Below, one piece after another: positions 43,529 to 54,856 of a stretch of DNA of 64,000 nucleotides. The DNA is from Rachicladosporium sp. CCFEE 5018 (lineage: Eukaryota > Ascomycota > Dothideomycetes > Cladosporiales > Cladosporiaceae). The stretch spans positions 303,765-367,764 of the forward strand of contig KZ111171.1 of assembly GCA_002077045.2 (NCBI GenBank), read 5' to 3'. The number at the start of each line of letters is the position of its first letter. Positions within the stretch are counted from its first letter, which is position 1. The position numbers were made by a program, and so were the translations under genes. The notes under the pieces were generated by a model, which did not search any database, was not told the DNA's origin, and was given only the letters and a program-made list of their open reading frames with translations.

Positions 43529-45570
43529 TGTGTCGACATGGTTTGACGCTGTCGAATGACAGTCTCGGGCGATTGAACAGCCGCATTTGTGAATTTATGT
43601 AGCCTACATCAGATACCTCGGGTCGTACACGCCGAGATATGGGTCCTGACTTATGAACCGCGGGCGTCTTGACCGGGGCGTTCGTATGGCGCGACGCAGT
43701 TGTCCAGTATCCTCACATCATCCTCATCACGCCCCCAATGACCATGGACGCGATGCCCACCTATGCTGCAGACGTTGTACTAGTGAGCGGAGGTAGTAGT
43801 GTCGTCGCAGCTATGGCCATAGAGATCCTGGCTCTGCGCAAACCATACCGCGAACTTCAATAAGCAGGAATCGTTCGTGGGGCCCTTCATCGCCCGTGAC
43901 CGGGGGTCGTTCATAAGTGCTGCACTGTAGTCGTGAGCTGACAACCATGGCTTTGAGAAGTCGTCGATTTCTTGCTTCTGAACGAATCATCGTTACAGCT
44001 TTTGTCCATGAGTTGCGTTGGTATTCCTCGCTCCCTCATGAATCTTGTCACCATGATATCCTTGGCTTAAGGCCAAGTCTTCCATTGTACGCATCGTGAC
44101 TTGTACTGATCTCAGTTGTTCCTTACCCGGTGAAATACTTCTTATTCAGATATCGTGTCGTCATTGACCTGTGCAGCAAAGATGTAGATGGCGTATCGTC
44201 GTTGGTGCTTACTTGGGGGGAGTAGAATTCAGGCGCCAGCGTGCTATGAGTACATAACAGTCTGGTTCCTTTGAGCTTGGAAGACCACAGATAGTAAGCA
44301 TTGAGACTTGCTTCAGGCATATGGGACCATGTGGGACGGTGGAATGTGGATCTGGTAGGAGCATATCGTCTTTTCTACCACCATGGGTGCACTCTTGTAT
44401 CTGCGTTAGCTACGCTGTGGCCCATGAGAGGAGCAGAGATGGGTAATTATCGTGCCTACACTGCTGTGACACTCTCGCCGTAACATCAGCGGGTCGTGCA
44501 ACAAGGTAGGCGTATGTGAATGACTGATGATGCCCTGTACTCTTCGCTACTCGTGAAGTGCTCCATCGCGATGCACATAGGCGAAGGAGGAAGCGAGATC
44601 GTACTTACGCCAGCAACTGACATCGTCGCAACTAAACTGCTAGAGTGTCAATATTGCTGCCCACCCTGGGAGATTCACTCGACCATGAAGGAGCTGCGGG
44701 AGTGTGTATCTTTCATGTGATCTCACATGAGACGGCCAATAGTGGGTCAGGCAGGAGCATAAAAGCTCTCTTTCCGCCCTTGATGCGCTCTCCTCTCTAC
44801 ATCAACTTTGCTATGTCCTGCATTGGGGCGGGTAGAGGGACGACGCCTCTGCGTTTGAGACACTCTTACCTCGACACTACCGACTCTTTCGTCGGCATTC
44901 GCAGGCGTCGCGTTCTACTCAGCCCATCCCGCTTACCATGGCTGGGCCTTGCGTCGAGTATGCAATGCAACGTACAGCGGGCGTTCCACCATGATCACTG
45001 ACCTACCTCGTAGTGTTGCGACATCCACGCGATGTCGCTGTCGCCAGCATACCTGAGGCAGACACAGAAAGGACCCTGGTTAGCCAAGACGAACTCTAAA
45101 GTTCGACTTCGGGCAGCGAACGCACACCGCCCCTCCCTGCGGTGTCTCGGCAGCAGGCTATACTGCTTGAATACTCACTCACCAAGATGGAGGTGCATCT
45201 CGACACTCCACTCCACGCCCACGACCCTCTCCGATATGTGTTCCGAGTCCTCCCTCTCGAGATATGAGGCTGTGGGGCACCTCTCCACTGCCTGACCTGC
45301 ACTCCTCCAATGGTGATGCTTCCCGGGCAACGGGAGCACTGGCCGCCAAGCTTCCCTCATACCAAAAGTACGACTTCACTGAGTTATTCTCTCTCCCCCT
45401 TTCTTTTTCTGACATCGCTCACACAACAGCTGATCAAGTGTCGGACGCCTTCTCACACCTCTCTCACACTTCGACAGCGACTCCACGCGACCACACGCTC
45501 ATTACACCTCACTCCAGACGACCAGACGCTCACTATACCTCACTTTACACCACTGCACACCTTCGCCAAC
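43529..45570. other. 2.0-kb gene-free stretch
   Basis: No open frame with protein-like content on either strand. The last 150 bases form the pyrimidine-rich, ACACC-rich leader of the RRM gene. Confidence 0.5.
45488..45549 (+). repeat. imperfect 31-bp tandem repeat in the leader of the RRM gene
   Basis: Two units of 31 bp (45488-45518 and 45519-45549) share CGACCA-ACGCTCA-TA-ACCTCACT with a few differences. They end about 20 bp before the ATG at 45571, so they lie in the probable 5' UTR or core promoter. Confidence 0.65.
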
Positions 45571-46550
45571 ATGTCTTCTGAGTGCGAAACCCCAAGACTG
45601 AGGAGCTCCAGCCCCGTCGGGTTGCCGGGCACACCATGCTTGCGCGGTCGTCGCAACAGGTATATTCTTACCCCTTTCTCCCCACACTGACCTCTGCTGA
45701 CAATCCATAGCGATGGTAACCTCCTTCACGGTGATTTCGGCGAGGCGGACAGCGACGTGGCCATGTCGAGCTCGTCTGCTCCAGCTCTGCTCTTCTCCGA
45801 TCCCGTCCACCACGACCCATTCCTCGACTACCCCAGCGATGACTTCACCATGCCCTCAAGCCCACCAGCTCCAAAGATCGAGCCAGCCACGGAGATGGAG
45901 ATCCGCGTCGACCTCAACCAGACTCTCGACCCAGCCCTCAAGCGTGCATTCCACAACCTCCAGATGTTCGCTCCGGGCAACTGCTCCTTCTTCATCGGTA
46001 ATCTCCCGAACAACATGCGCGACGATAACCGCCTTCACGCCATGATCGTGGCATACTTCCGCCAGTTCGTTTACTGCGAGGTCGATATCCTCCACGGCTG
46101 GGTCACAAGCCCAGATGGGCGTAGGGTTCGCGCTCCCACTGCCATCGTGCAATTCCAGGTAAGTCATACTCCACAGCCTCAAAAGTGCACCTCACTGACC
46201 AAACACAGTACCCTCTCGCCGTCCACTCCATGCTCATCTTCCCAAGCCGCGGCCCGGTGTTCAATGGACGCCCAGCTCGTGTGCAGCCGTGCACGGCCAC
46301 TCGCACCATCTAGGTGCTGTGTGCGACTGGAGCTGTACCGACTGTGTACGATCTGGCTGGATTGGCCACTGGCCGTGGCAAGATCGAGACCATCCAGACT
46401 GGGGTCGTCGTCCCTCACGTCGTCAGTCCCATCTACGCCGGGATGGTCGCCTCATTCATGACTTTTGAGGCATACGGCGCCTTCGTCGCCGCTCGCGACA
46501 GCTTCATGGCTGGTGCCGCCGGTCCCAACTACATCTTCTTCTCATCATGA
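45571..46550 (+). pseudogene. two-RRM-like protein interrupted by an in-frame TAG (three exons)
   Basis: Exons are 45571-45659, 45711-46158 and 46209 onward. A TAG at 46311-46313 ends the frame after 213 residues. The same frame then stays open for 78 more codons to a TGA at 46548-46550. The first RRM-like fold is complete: CSFFIGNLPNNMRDDNRLHA, then PTAIVQFQ, then AVHSMLIFPSRG and FNGRPARVQPC. The TAG falls inside the first strand of a second RRM-like fold (ATRTI-TAG-VLCATG). After it come a helix-like stretch and the RNP1-like strand MVASFMTFEAYGAFVAARDS. So the stop breaks one protein. Possible causes are a nonsense mutation, readthrough, mRNA editing or a missed intron. A cytosolic or nuclear RNA-binding role is inferred. 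The exon 1-2 joins are secure. If the stop is read as a stop, the CDS is 45571-46313. Confidence 0.6.
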
Positions 46551-49500
46551 GTCAGAAGAGATGAGGAGAGGAGAGATGACTTGCTGCTTGCTTGCTTGGG
46601 TACGACGAGGAGATCGTTGGTGATTCGCTTGAAGAGATGATAATGCGCTGTAATGATTCGGGTTGAGTGACGATAGGGTACGGTAATGGGGTGTAAGTTA
46701 GCTTCGGTGAAGTAGTGGGCGTAGTATAGCTGAGTGTATGATAGTGGCGGCGACATCATCAGTTCCAACATCTTCATCCTGACCTCGTATGTCGTCGTCG
46801 TTGAGCATTACAAGCTTCGTCGTGATATCGTCGTGCTTTCCACTTTGTCGCATCATGATCCGACAAGCTTACATGTACGGACACATTGCTTGACAAGCGA
46901 CAACAACATCGATCCGCGCATTGCTTGGTCTTTTCGATAGCATGCCTGTCTCTTTACCAGTCATACTAGCAAAGACGACAATGCCCTGCTTATGTCCCCA
47001 TCGCGCTATCGACAACGCCATCCCTTCCCCCCAATTGCCACGAGCCGATCAGTGGACTTCAAATTTTTTCGAAGGCGCTTACGTTTCTGCGAAATCACCC
47101 GCGGCATTCTTACACTCGGATAAGGTCGCCTTGCCACGTCAACTACCTGCGACCGTTGCGCTTCCATGTTCCTCAATGATCGGCAGACTAAGGCCGAAAG
47201 CATGCCAATGTCCTTCAGGACAACGACAAAGCACATACAAGCAAAGACCAGAATCCACGGACCTCTCGCGCAATACTCGCACGAAGTGTGCTTGATAAGC
47301 CTCTGCTACCAGACCCTCCATTGGAGACCAAACCTGGCAGATCCAGAATCACGCCCACAACCTCTGCGCCAGCGACGCTTCGTCAAAATTTCCCAGAGGT
47401 CCCCGCTTCTTTTATTCCAGCCAGGAGAAAGAGCGGAGGTGTTATGGAAAGTGGCTGGGTAGCACAGGAGAGCAGAGGCATACGAAGACTGGCGGACTGG
47501 GAAGCACAATGCCACGTACCGAGCCCATTCGAGGTTGAGGTACACAGCGCACTTGAGGAGGTGGCGATGAGGTGTCGCAAAGAGCAGGGAGGTGTCACAG
47601 AGGATGAGCGGCGACGACGACGTTGGGCAGTGGGATATGCCAGTGCATACACGGTCGAGGAAAGGTCCGGTCTCCAGCGGCGTGGTGGCAGCTACACGAC
47701 CGGCGACGATCCTATGCCAGAAACTACGTTCTTTGGCATTTCGAAGCAACGCACGACAGTCCCCGACGACGGCGGTGATTGTGCCGGCAACTCCTCTCCC
47801 TCCTCCTGCTCAACAAATCGCTCGTCTGCGTCCGACTTTCTTCCACACGATTGATCAAAGTAACCCTCGCACGAGGACTGAAGACCTGCACGAAACAGCT
47901 CATGAGCTGCCCAGCATGAGCGCTGTCTGCAGGAGCCGCGGACCTCCCGTCTCTCGTGCAGACGCTCATGATTGACAAAGGCGCCTGCTCGTCAACGCGT
48001 CGTCAAACGAGAGAGCTCGGCAGAGAAGATATATGATGTGAAAGACTTTCAACAAGGCAGAGCCAAGGACTGTAAAGAAGGAGTAGATCGAAACATGAAT
48101 TGTGCATGATCACCTCACCCAGGCTGGACAGAGCGCACTGTCTGCTGGAGCCGCAGACCTCCATGCTCTCTGACAGTGGATTGTGGACCGCAGGGGTGAG
48201 GCACGAGCATCTTACGACAAGGAGATATGGAAGACACAAACCGCTTGAGCAGCAGCGACTGCAAAAGCACGCCTTGTCTCAGCCATGAAGACGATGAGCG
48301 CCAGCGTGGAAACCAAGACGCCCACGCCGGGCTGCAGCATAAGTCATGAGCCATTGCGCTCCACGCGAGCACAGACATTTGATGGGTTAGCACCAGTCGC
48401 CCTGTCTGGATGAGTATGATGCACCACTGCAACCGGTCTTCCCTTTTCGGCTGCTCTCACTCGCTTGCTGGATCCGTGATCGAATTCGGGCCAGATGCCA
48501 GACCGGACATTCAAGTAGACATCTAGACGCGCGATCGAGCTGCTTCATGGCGAGTGAAAGCGAGCCGCTCGTTTGGACACAAGCACGTCGTATCAAGGCA
48601 GTCCGACAATGCTCAAAAGCAAAGAGCTGGAGCTCCGGATAGCTGCGACTGGCATTCTCAGGATCTCGAGAAGTGGACTGACATTTCGACATGGCCGGGA
48701 GGTGTACGCAGGTATGATGCCAGCCAGTATAGTAGGACGAGCTTCGAGTTGACCGTCAGAGTAGTGGTCGACTCGTCCGTAGGTCGCGCTGTGATCCCAA
48801 ACATGCGCGAACCGAAGGTGTGGGATAAAGGCGTCTAGGAGACCGGGTGCTGGGAGCGCGAGCCAAATGCTTCTGTTCGCAGCCGAAGCCAGGCGGCTCG
48901 ATTGTCGACTATTCGTAGTCGCGCCACGTTGCTGGTTAGCGCTACACACAAGAGCCCGAAACTACAGTCACGCTGTGGCGGAGCATATCCTCCAGATCGA
49001 CAATAATCCTGACCAGAAGCAGTAGTACGGGATGCAGATCCATGAAGTCAGGCCGTAGCTCCGAGCTCCCTACTCAACACCATTTGACGTACCGTTGACG
49101 ATCATGGCTACGGCATCCACTCCAGAGCCGCTTTGCTAACGAAGTTGGACCTTGCAGTCATGTTTGTGGCACATCAGTACAAGTCGTGTCCCCGAATGCC
49201 GTCGATCAAGAGAAATCGAAAGCGCACTCTTTGCCTTCCTGGCCTCACGGTTATATCTCCTGCCGACCACTTCAGCCTCCAGCACTGAGTCGGCAAAGCA
49301 GAGATGGTACTTTGAGCCGCTTGCCAGAACTTGAGGGCAGATTTGGTTGTGATTCCGACTGCAAGTCCGACATTGTGCAAATTCCAAGTCCACGACCAGC
49401 GCCAGCATATACAGATATCCAGTCAGTCCATTTGCTGGCGCTCGCACCGCCTTACGCTCTTTATTCACATGCTGCTGGCGCCGCACGCGTGTATTGCGCT

Positions 49501-51320
49501 TGAGATAGCTATCGAGATGGCCTAGGTGGGCGGTGAGGTATCTACAATGTTTTGTAGCGAGCGTCAAGTCTCAAGATGTTGCCAGCACCAGCCATGCCGG
49601 TAGAGACTACCAATGATCGTTTTCACGTCCGCGAAGTAGTAGGCAGGCCGCTCCCGGATTGTGTGAACTGCGCGGTATCATCTGATGTGCCCGAGCACCT
49701 CGCCAGTGTTGAGTGGCTCGGATTGATCATTGAGCGCGGTTTGTGGTCGCGTTCTAGGGTCTGCGCCGGGGCAAGCATTGCTGCAGCACGACGAGGCTGC
49801 CGTGTGAGACTCAGTCGACGCCAGCATCATGGCGTGCCGAGGTCGTTTGGCAAATGGCCGAATATGCCGAAGGAAGGCGAGCAGCGGTGTAGCGCTGGGG
49901 CTGTCAACACTGAGTGCAAGGTGGTGGTGGAGGGCGCTGGGTGTCACTGGCGAGTCCGATCGAAGGGCAGTCGATCTCGTACGATGGAGCCACAGCGGAC
50001 GGGTGATCTGAAGTCAATGCGATTGCTAACAGACTCTCCATGTTCCACATTACTGCAAACCAATGTCGATGCTGCTCTCGAGATACAGGAACGAGCTGCA
50101 GATTTGACTTGACGACTTTCACTTTCGGCTTGCCCGATCCGGCACCACGGATGTCCACCACCACCTGCAGCACCCTCCCTTGCTTGATCTTCCGCTACGA
50201 CAACCATCCTGTGCGCGTGCTTGCGGGCTCCCACCTTGCTACTAACTCATTGACATACGATGGGGAGGTCGGAGTCATCGGTAGACAGGCATTGGTCTTG
50301 CTGGGAGGGCAACGACCACGCCAGCATCCACAAGCGAGAGCATAGGTCCTCATGCATGGTCCTGTCTACGGAGTCGGGCGATCGCCTACGTCAATCAAAC
50401 AGCTCAACGCGACAGCAAAAGATACCGTGGTCGTGCAGGCTTACCGCGAGTCTTGTACATCAGCTGTCGAGCTCACAAAGTCATGAAGAGGAGCACGCAG
50501 CGATCAGCACAAAACGCGAGCCTATCCGCGGCAGCTCGAGGGCTCACATGTCACAGGCCCGTCCTCGACAATCTTCACGAGGAGCATCTCCGGCTGCGTT
50601 GACCTCGAGTTTATGCAGGGGTCGCTCTGGTAATGTGTTTATTCGAGGAGTCCGTGATCCTTACCCTCCTCCCCAACCGCAAGTCGAATGCAGTGAGCAG
50701 GCTTTACTGCATCATTATTGCTGGCGATCGTGACTCGCAGCACCGTCGACACTCCCAAGTGATGTACTGTGCATATCTACAAGCATGAGATACTACCTCG
50801 GAGCGCCGATGGAGTGCTCCCCCCACCCTGCCTTGCACCCTCTTGCACGCTCCTTCGTGTGCCAGGTTACCTTGGTATCATGAGTATGGGAGATCTAGTG
50901 GTCTATGTAAGTGTTTCCTTGCTGCCCAGTACATTTGCAGGTCATTGTGTCTTGCTTTGCCACTTTCCATTGGCTTCCCTCCTCACGATCGCGCACTGCT
51001 AGTCGAGCGCGCTCGGCGACTGAGCAAAGTCAGACAGTGACTCGCCCTCGGTCTGGTCCTACGAAGACATTGCAACCACCCAACCGAGAAATCCGAGACC
51101 CCGGAGACATCTTGGACTAGCAGTGATCGTGCTCAAAGACAAAGGCTGGCCAGATTCGGTCTTTTGTCTTTGTCAGATTTCCGCACCCGGGCTTCGAGAG
51201 TATATGTCTACAAGCCAAGCCAACTCACCACATCTTCTCCGTTCATTCCAACAGCGCCATCGATCTCATCCTCTCCCAGTGCACTTGTGTATCACCAGTT
51301 CAAGCACGAACCCTAGCAAG
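46551..51320. other. 4.8-kb gene-poor stretch
   Basis: Apart from one possible hypothetical gene (47191-47854), I see no convincing gene here. Frames at 48115-48432 (-), 48593-48949 (-) and 49576-50112 (+) have no domain, no signal peptide and no splice partners. No transposase, reverse transcriptase, long terminal repeat or tRNA was recognised. Confidence 0.45.
47191..47854 (+). CDS. possible hypothetical protein, 5' end unresolved
   Basis: A frame of about 220 codons is open here, without an ATG until 47450 (MESGWVAQES). Its content is more protein-like than that of its neighbours: QDNDKAHTSKDQNP, then LADWEAQCHVPSPFEVEVHS and ALEEVAMRCRKEQGGVTEDE. The C-terminal 40 residues are Ser/Asp-rich. 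A spliced 5' exon from the frame starting at 46942 is possible, but I found no convincing donor and acceptor. No family recognised. Confidence 0.35.
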
Positions 51321-52153
51321 ATGCAGTTCACTACGAGTATCTTGGCGGTCCTCGCCTCAACCGGCATTGTTGCTGCCGCTGTCCCGCCTGCGTATGGCGC
51401 AAGCTCGACCTGCTCGGCGGTATGAGATGATGTAAAGTAGACAACTAGACTCGAGCAAGACTAATGGCAGCAGGTCTATTCTACTACCACTAAGACTTCG
51501 ATCATCCCCGTCACCAAGACAATCACCACGACTATTCTCAAGCCGACGACTATCACTACCTCCAAGCCCACCGTCCGTGTTAAGACGACCACGACTTACA
51601 AGCCCACCACGATCACAACGGATGTGACTTCCACGATCACGAGCACCACTGTTGGTAGGTGCTGTTGAAATTGTCCCACGCGAGGCCGCTCTACTGACAC
51701 CCCTACCAGTGACGCGCACCAGCACCTCTGTCTCCACCGTCACTGATACCTCTACAATCACCGGTCGCACCACCACGCAAACCACCATCTGCAAGACCAT
51801 GCCGATAGTCAAGAGTACCACCTCCACCTCCATCATCAAGCGCGTGAAGAACGTCCCATACGCCACTCCGTAAGCCCACCGATCCTCCCTGTTCTCTCAA
51901 ACTTCTCCCACTGACCTCTTCTCCCAGCTGCACCGATCCCATCACTAGGATCACGGTCATCCGCAGCTTGCTCACAACGTCGACTCCCTGCCCAGAGACC
52001 AGCTCGTACACCGACTACATTACGGGTACCAGCGTGTCGAGCTCGCTTTGCCCGGAGACTACGACGACTGTCAGCCAGAGCACTTCTACCTCTACGAGTG
52101 TCATTACCAGCACGTCTTGCTCCACTGCTCCGAGTGGACCGAGGGCGTACTAG
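51321..52153 (+). CDS. small secreted Thr/Ser-rich protein (four exons)
   Basis: Exons are 51321-51419, 51474-51654, 51710-51869 and 51928-52153, all in phase, giving 221 residues. The signal peptide is clear (MQFTTSILAVLASTGIVAAA), followed by VPPAYGASSTCSA. The mature chain is about 45% Thr and Ser, mostly in Thr-Ile/Val-Thr-Ser runs, with evenly spaced Cys (STCSA, TICKT, TPCTD, TPCPE, SLCPE, TSCST) that could form disulfides. There is no GPI tail; it ends SGPRAY. This fits an O-glycosylated secreted or wall-associated protein. It resembles the gene at 7.7-9.0 kb in composition and in having 3'-clustered short introns. No function can be given. Confidence 0.75.
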
Positions 52154-53697
52154 GTAGCGTTGTTGTAGAGCTTACGGGGAGTAGAGACTGGAATTTGACC
52201 AGGGTAGGGACAGAGATGGGATGTTGTGATGCAGACCGTTGGAAGATGATAGATGTAGCTCCAGTAGAACTCGACTGTAGTACTGAGCAACCATGCCGGT
52301 TGCCAGCTTTTCATTTCCGCTCATTCCCATCACATCTCCAAAAGAATCTGCCCATAATCCCAAAATTTCAGTAGCAGACTCCCCGATTCCGCCTAGTCGC
52401 AAAACTGATAGATTGTCGACTCGACAACCAAACTCCGAGATTGAGCTACTTGAGGCCGCCACGATCCTCGATCATGAAGACCTCCGTTCTGCACATCTAG
52501 CTCGCCCGTGAGAGAATTCCGCCTATGGCTCTACAGCGTGCACGATCCGCGAGCCATCACCTCTGAGCCCAGATGCCTCCTCCTCTCGTCTGCGAGCGAA
52601 CTGACGGCGTGCTTGATCCATCTCGCTGCTCGTCGCAGCAGATCCCAGTGGTTTGCCAAATCTCCGTCAGAGGAAACAGCTAGCTTTGACGTTCCGGCCG
52701 CGTCTTGCGTTAGATAGAAGCTTCGTTTGGCAGGGGTGGGTTCGATCTCATTGAGTGCTTTGATGTCCAATTCGAATGACAGATAACCATGATCGAGACT
52801 GAACGTGGCAATGGCATGCGAATACATGCCAGCATTTCCACAGGAGGCGCATTCAAGGGCCCGGAGCCGTGCTCACGGCATTGAACAGACAGCCACAGTA
52901 GGTGGACAAAGGCAGCAGAGGGGCGACTGTTACCCTCCCTTTGTTGGGCGATCCGTGGCCAAGGATTAACAGTCTACCTTACCCGCACCAACGTATACAC
53001 ATGTGATGAAGATACAACAGATTACACCACGTATATCACATGCGGCTGTGCTCCGAGAATTGTTATATTGTGCTGGAGGTTGATGTTTTGATAGGGGCCT
53101 AGCGGTGACATATGACAGAGTGGCGACCGTACTTACCCGAGCTCATGACTAACCCTGAGTCTCACTACATGATGGGCGGAAGCCAAGTCGCAATCATGGA
53201 TGTAGATGCAGTGTTGAAATCGGGATCGAAAAGTATGTAGATGTGTTTGAATCCGCATTAGGATATCCGATGCTCGTCTAGACCTGCTTGCAACTTCGAC
53301 CAGTAGCAGCTTGATGCGAGCCAGGCTTGACCATGGTGCAGGGATTTTAGCTCCCGTGGTGCTTATCGCAACGTTACTCGTCCTGCACCTAGTCAACGCC
53401 CTGGTCCAGTGTCCTGTTCGCCAACACCTGGCACAGTCCATGCCACGACGGTGTAGCCGTCCATAATTACGATGAAGCCAGATCCGAAAATGCCTTGGAC
53501 GGCGAAAATGTCGCATGGTAAGACCTTGCATCATTCCGGTGAGACATGGCCGGAAACAAAGCTGCATTCCATAGGGAGCTTTCCCGTCTCACGGCGAACC
53601 GCTCTCGGTGATGGCGTCCACATTACCCTCGATCCGTGACAGCAGATTCATGCGTTCATTTGCGATCACAGGCTTCTGAATCCGCCATATGTCACCG
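52154..53697. other. 1.5-kb stretch at the left edge of the mating-type region
   Basis: It may include the left border of the MAT1-1-specific DNA, but a border cannot be drawn without a MAT1-2 sequence. It contains only one weak frame (52531-52827, minus). Confidence 0.45.
52531..52827 (-). CDS. weak 98-codon frame, possible gene or relic
   Basis: It starts at an ATG (MYSHAIATFSLDHGYLSFEL) and has balanced, protein-like composition (DGDLANHWDLLRRAARWIKH). No family, no signal peptide and no splice partners were found. It could be a small gene, a relic exon near the mating-type region or chance. Confidence 0.25.
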   Translation of the reverse strand: MYSHAIATFSLDHGYLSFELDIKALNEIEPTPAKRSFYLTQDAAGTSKLAVSSDGDLANHWDLLRRAARWIKHAVSSLADERRRHLGSEVMARGSCTL

Positions 53698-54730
53698 TCA
53701 GTCCATCGCCTCAACAGCAAGATCTACTGACACTGCTGCCTTCCGCTTCTTGCTTGTTGCCTGCGGTGCTCGCGAAGGTGCACTCTGCCGGGCAAGGCTA
53801 GGAGTTGTCTTTGTCTGGCTGCGTTGCGACGAAGTCACGCACAGTCTTGCCACCTTTGCTCGGTGCATTTGGTGAGCGATTCCGATACTCCTTGCCTGGC
53901 GCACTTGTATAGCTTCAGCCTCCGTGCGTTTGGCAGCGACTGGACCTTGTCAGTATGACCGTATAAGTGCTGCATGCATTCTCTGCACCTCACTTACACC
54001 AATCGTAGATCTCGAATATTTCCCGCTGCAAGAACGACGCCAGCATCTCCATCTCAGCGTTGTTTGGCACTCGACAAACGCGGAAGAAGTCCTCTAACAG
54101 CGCCTCATCTTCGGCAAGAAAGACTCTTACAGTCTGTGCAGACGAGCTGGCGTCTGCTACGCTGTACGTTCGCCTCGCGACTTGGTCTGTCAAGCCATAG
54201 ACCCGTTCTTGCAACAGCTTAAGGCGGTGCGCGATCTGTTGCGGCGTCTCTCGCTGGTGTGCTTCACCAATGCTCTTCTCATCGTCAAGGAACCGAGCCA
54301 CAGCCTCTGCCTGAGCACTGTTCAGTAGACCGCCCTACGCAGCAAGCATCTTGTTCAGCACGCGAACACCCGCCACGTTCAGCTGCATTGTCGCTGGCAA
54401 GTCAACGCCGCAGGAGTAATTTGCAAGGAGGATTACGCCGACTGGCGTGAGCGTATTCTGGAAGTCCTGCGGTTCTGGAGTCGCTGCTGTCTTGAGGAGT
54501 TGTTCCAGCTCAGTGATCATCGCTGAGAGCTTATTGTGAGGTTGTAATCCATTGCGGAGTTCCTTGGCAACCGCCACCCTGATGGTTATTTGGGCTAATG
54601 CATAGAGTCGTGGCATGTGAGCTCCGTCAAGTGGACGTGCTGTGAACATCAGTAGGCGTAATTGTGAGACACGGGTAAGTTGGAGCGTGGGGTGTGGGTT
54701 TGTCCATTTGTACACTTTCTTATTGTACAT
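53698..54730 (-). pseudogene. unrecognised mating-type-region gene with in-frame TAG (two exons)
   Basis: Exons are 54730-53998 and 53945-53698; the 52-nt intron starts GTAAGT and ends CAAG. The frame has 326 codons but carries a TAG at 54337-54335 (codon 132). Both sides look coding: before it HMPRLYALAQITIRVAVAKE and LTPVGVILLANYSCGVDLPA, after it LLNSAQAEAVARFLDDEKS and HRLKLLQERVYGLTDQVARR. The second exon ends with a nuclear-localisation-like KKRKAAV. It starts 127 bp after the MAT1-1-1 stop, same strand. A second gene of unknown function next to MAT1-1-1 is known in several Mycosphaerella relatives (for example MAT1-1-10), but I cannot claim orthology. Causes for the TAG: readthrough, editing, a 63- or 66-nt intron with a weak donor (GTGTTC or GTGGCG), or decay. 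Confidence 0.6.
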
Positions 54731-54856
54731 GTATTGCACAGCTTCCGCATTCTCTTTGCGTCCAATGTACAGCGCTCATCTCCCCAACGTGCATCTCCTT
54801 CCCAATCTAATACTCTTGTTTCGCGTTGCGACTTTGCCCTAGCACCCCGGTATACT

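Noticed and set aside
49576..50112. 178-codon plus-strand frame in the gene-poor stretch
   Set aside because: No domain, no signal, Arg/Ser-rich translation and competing frames on the other strand.
52740..52752. Second B-box-like string (GGTTCGATCTC)
   Set aside because: No matching stems for a tRNA; it lies within a weak open frame.
53133..53567. 144-codon minus-strand frame left of the mating-type genes
   Set aside because: Arg/His-rich content without any protein-like pattern; no join to the neighbouring gene keeps a frame.
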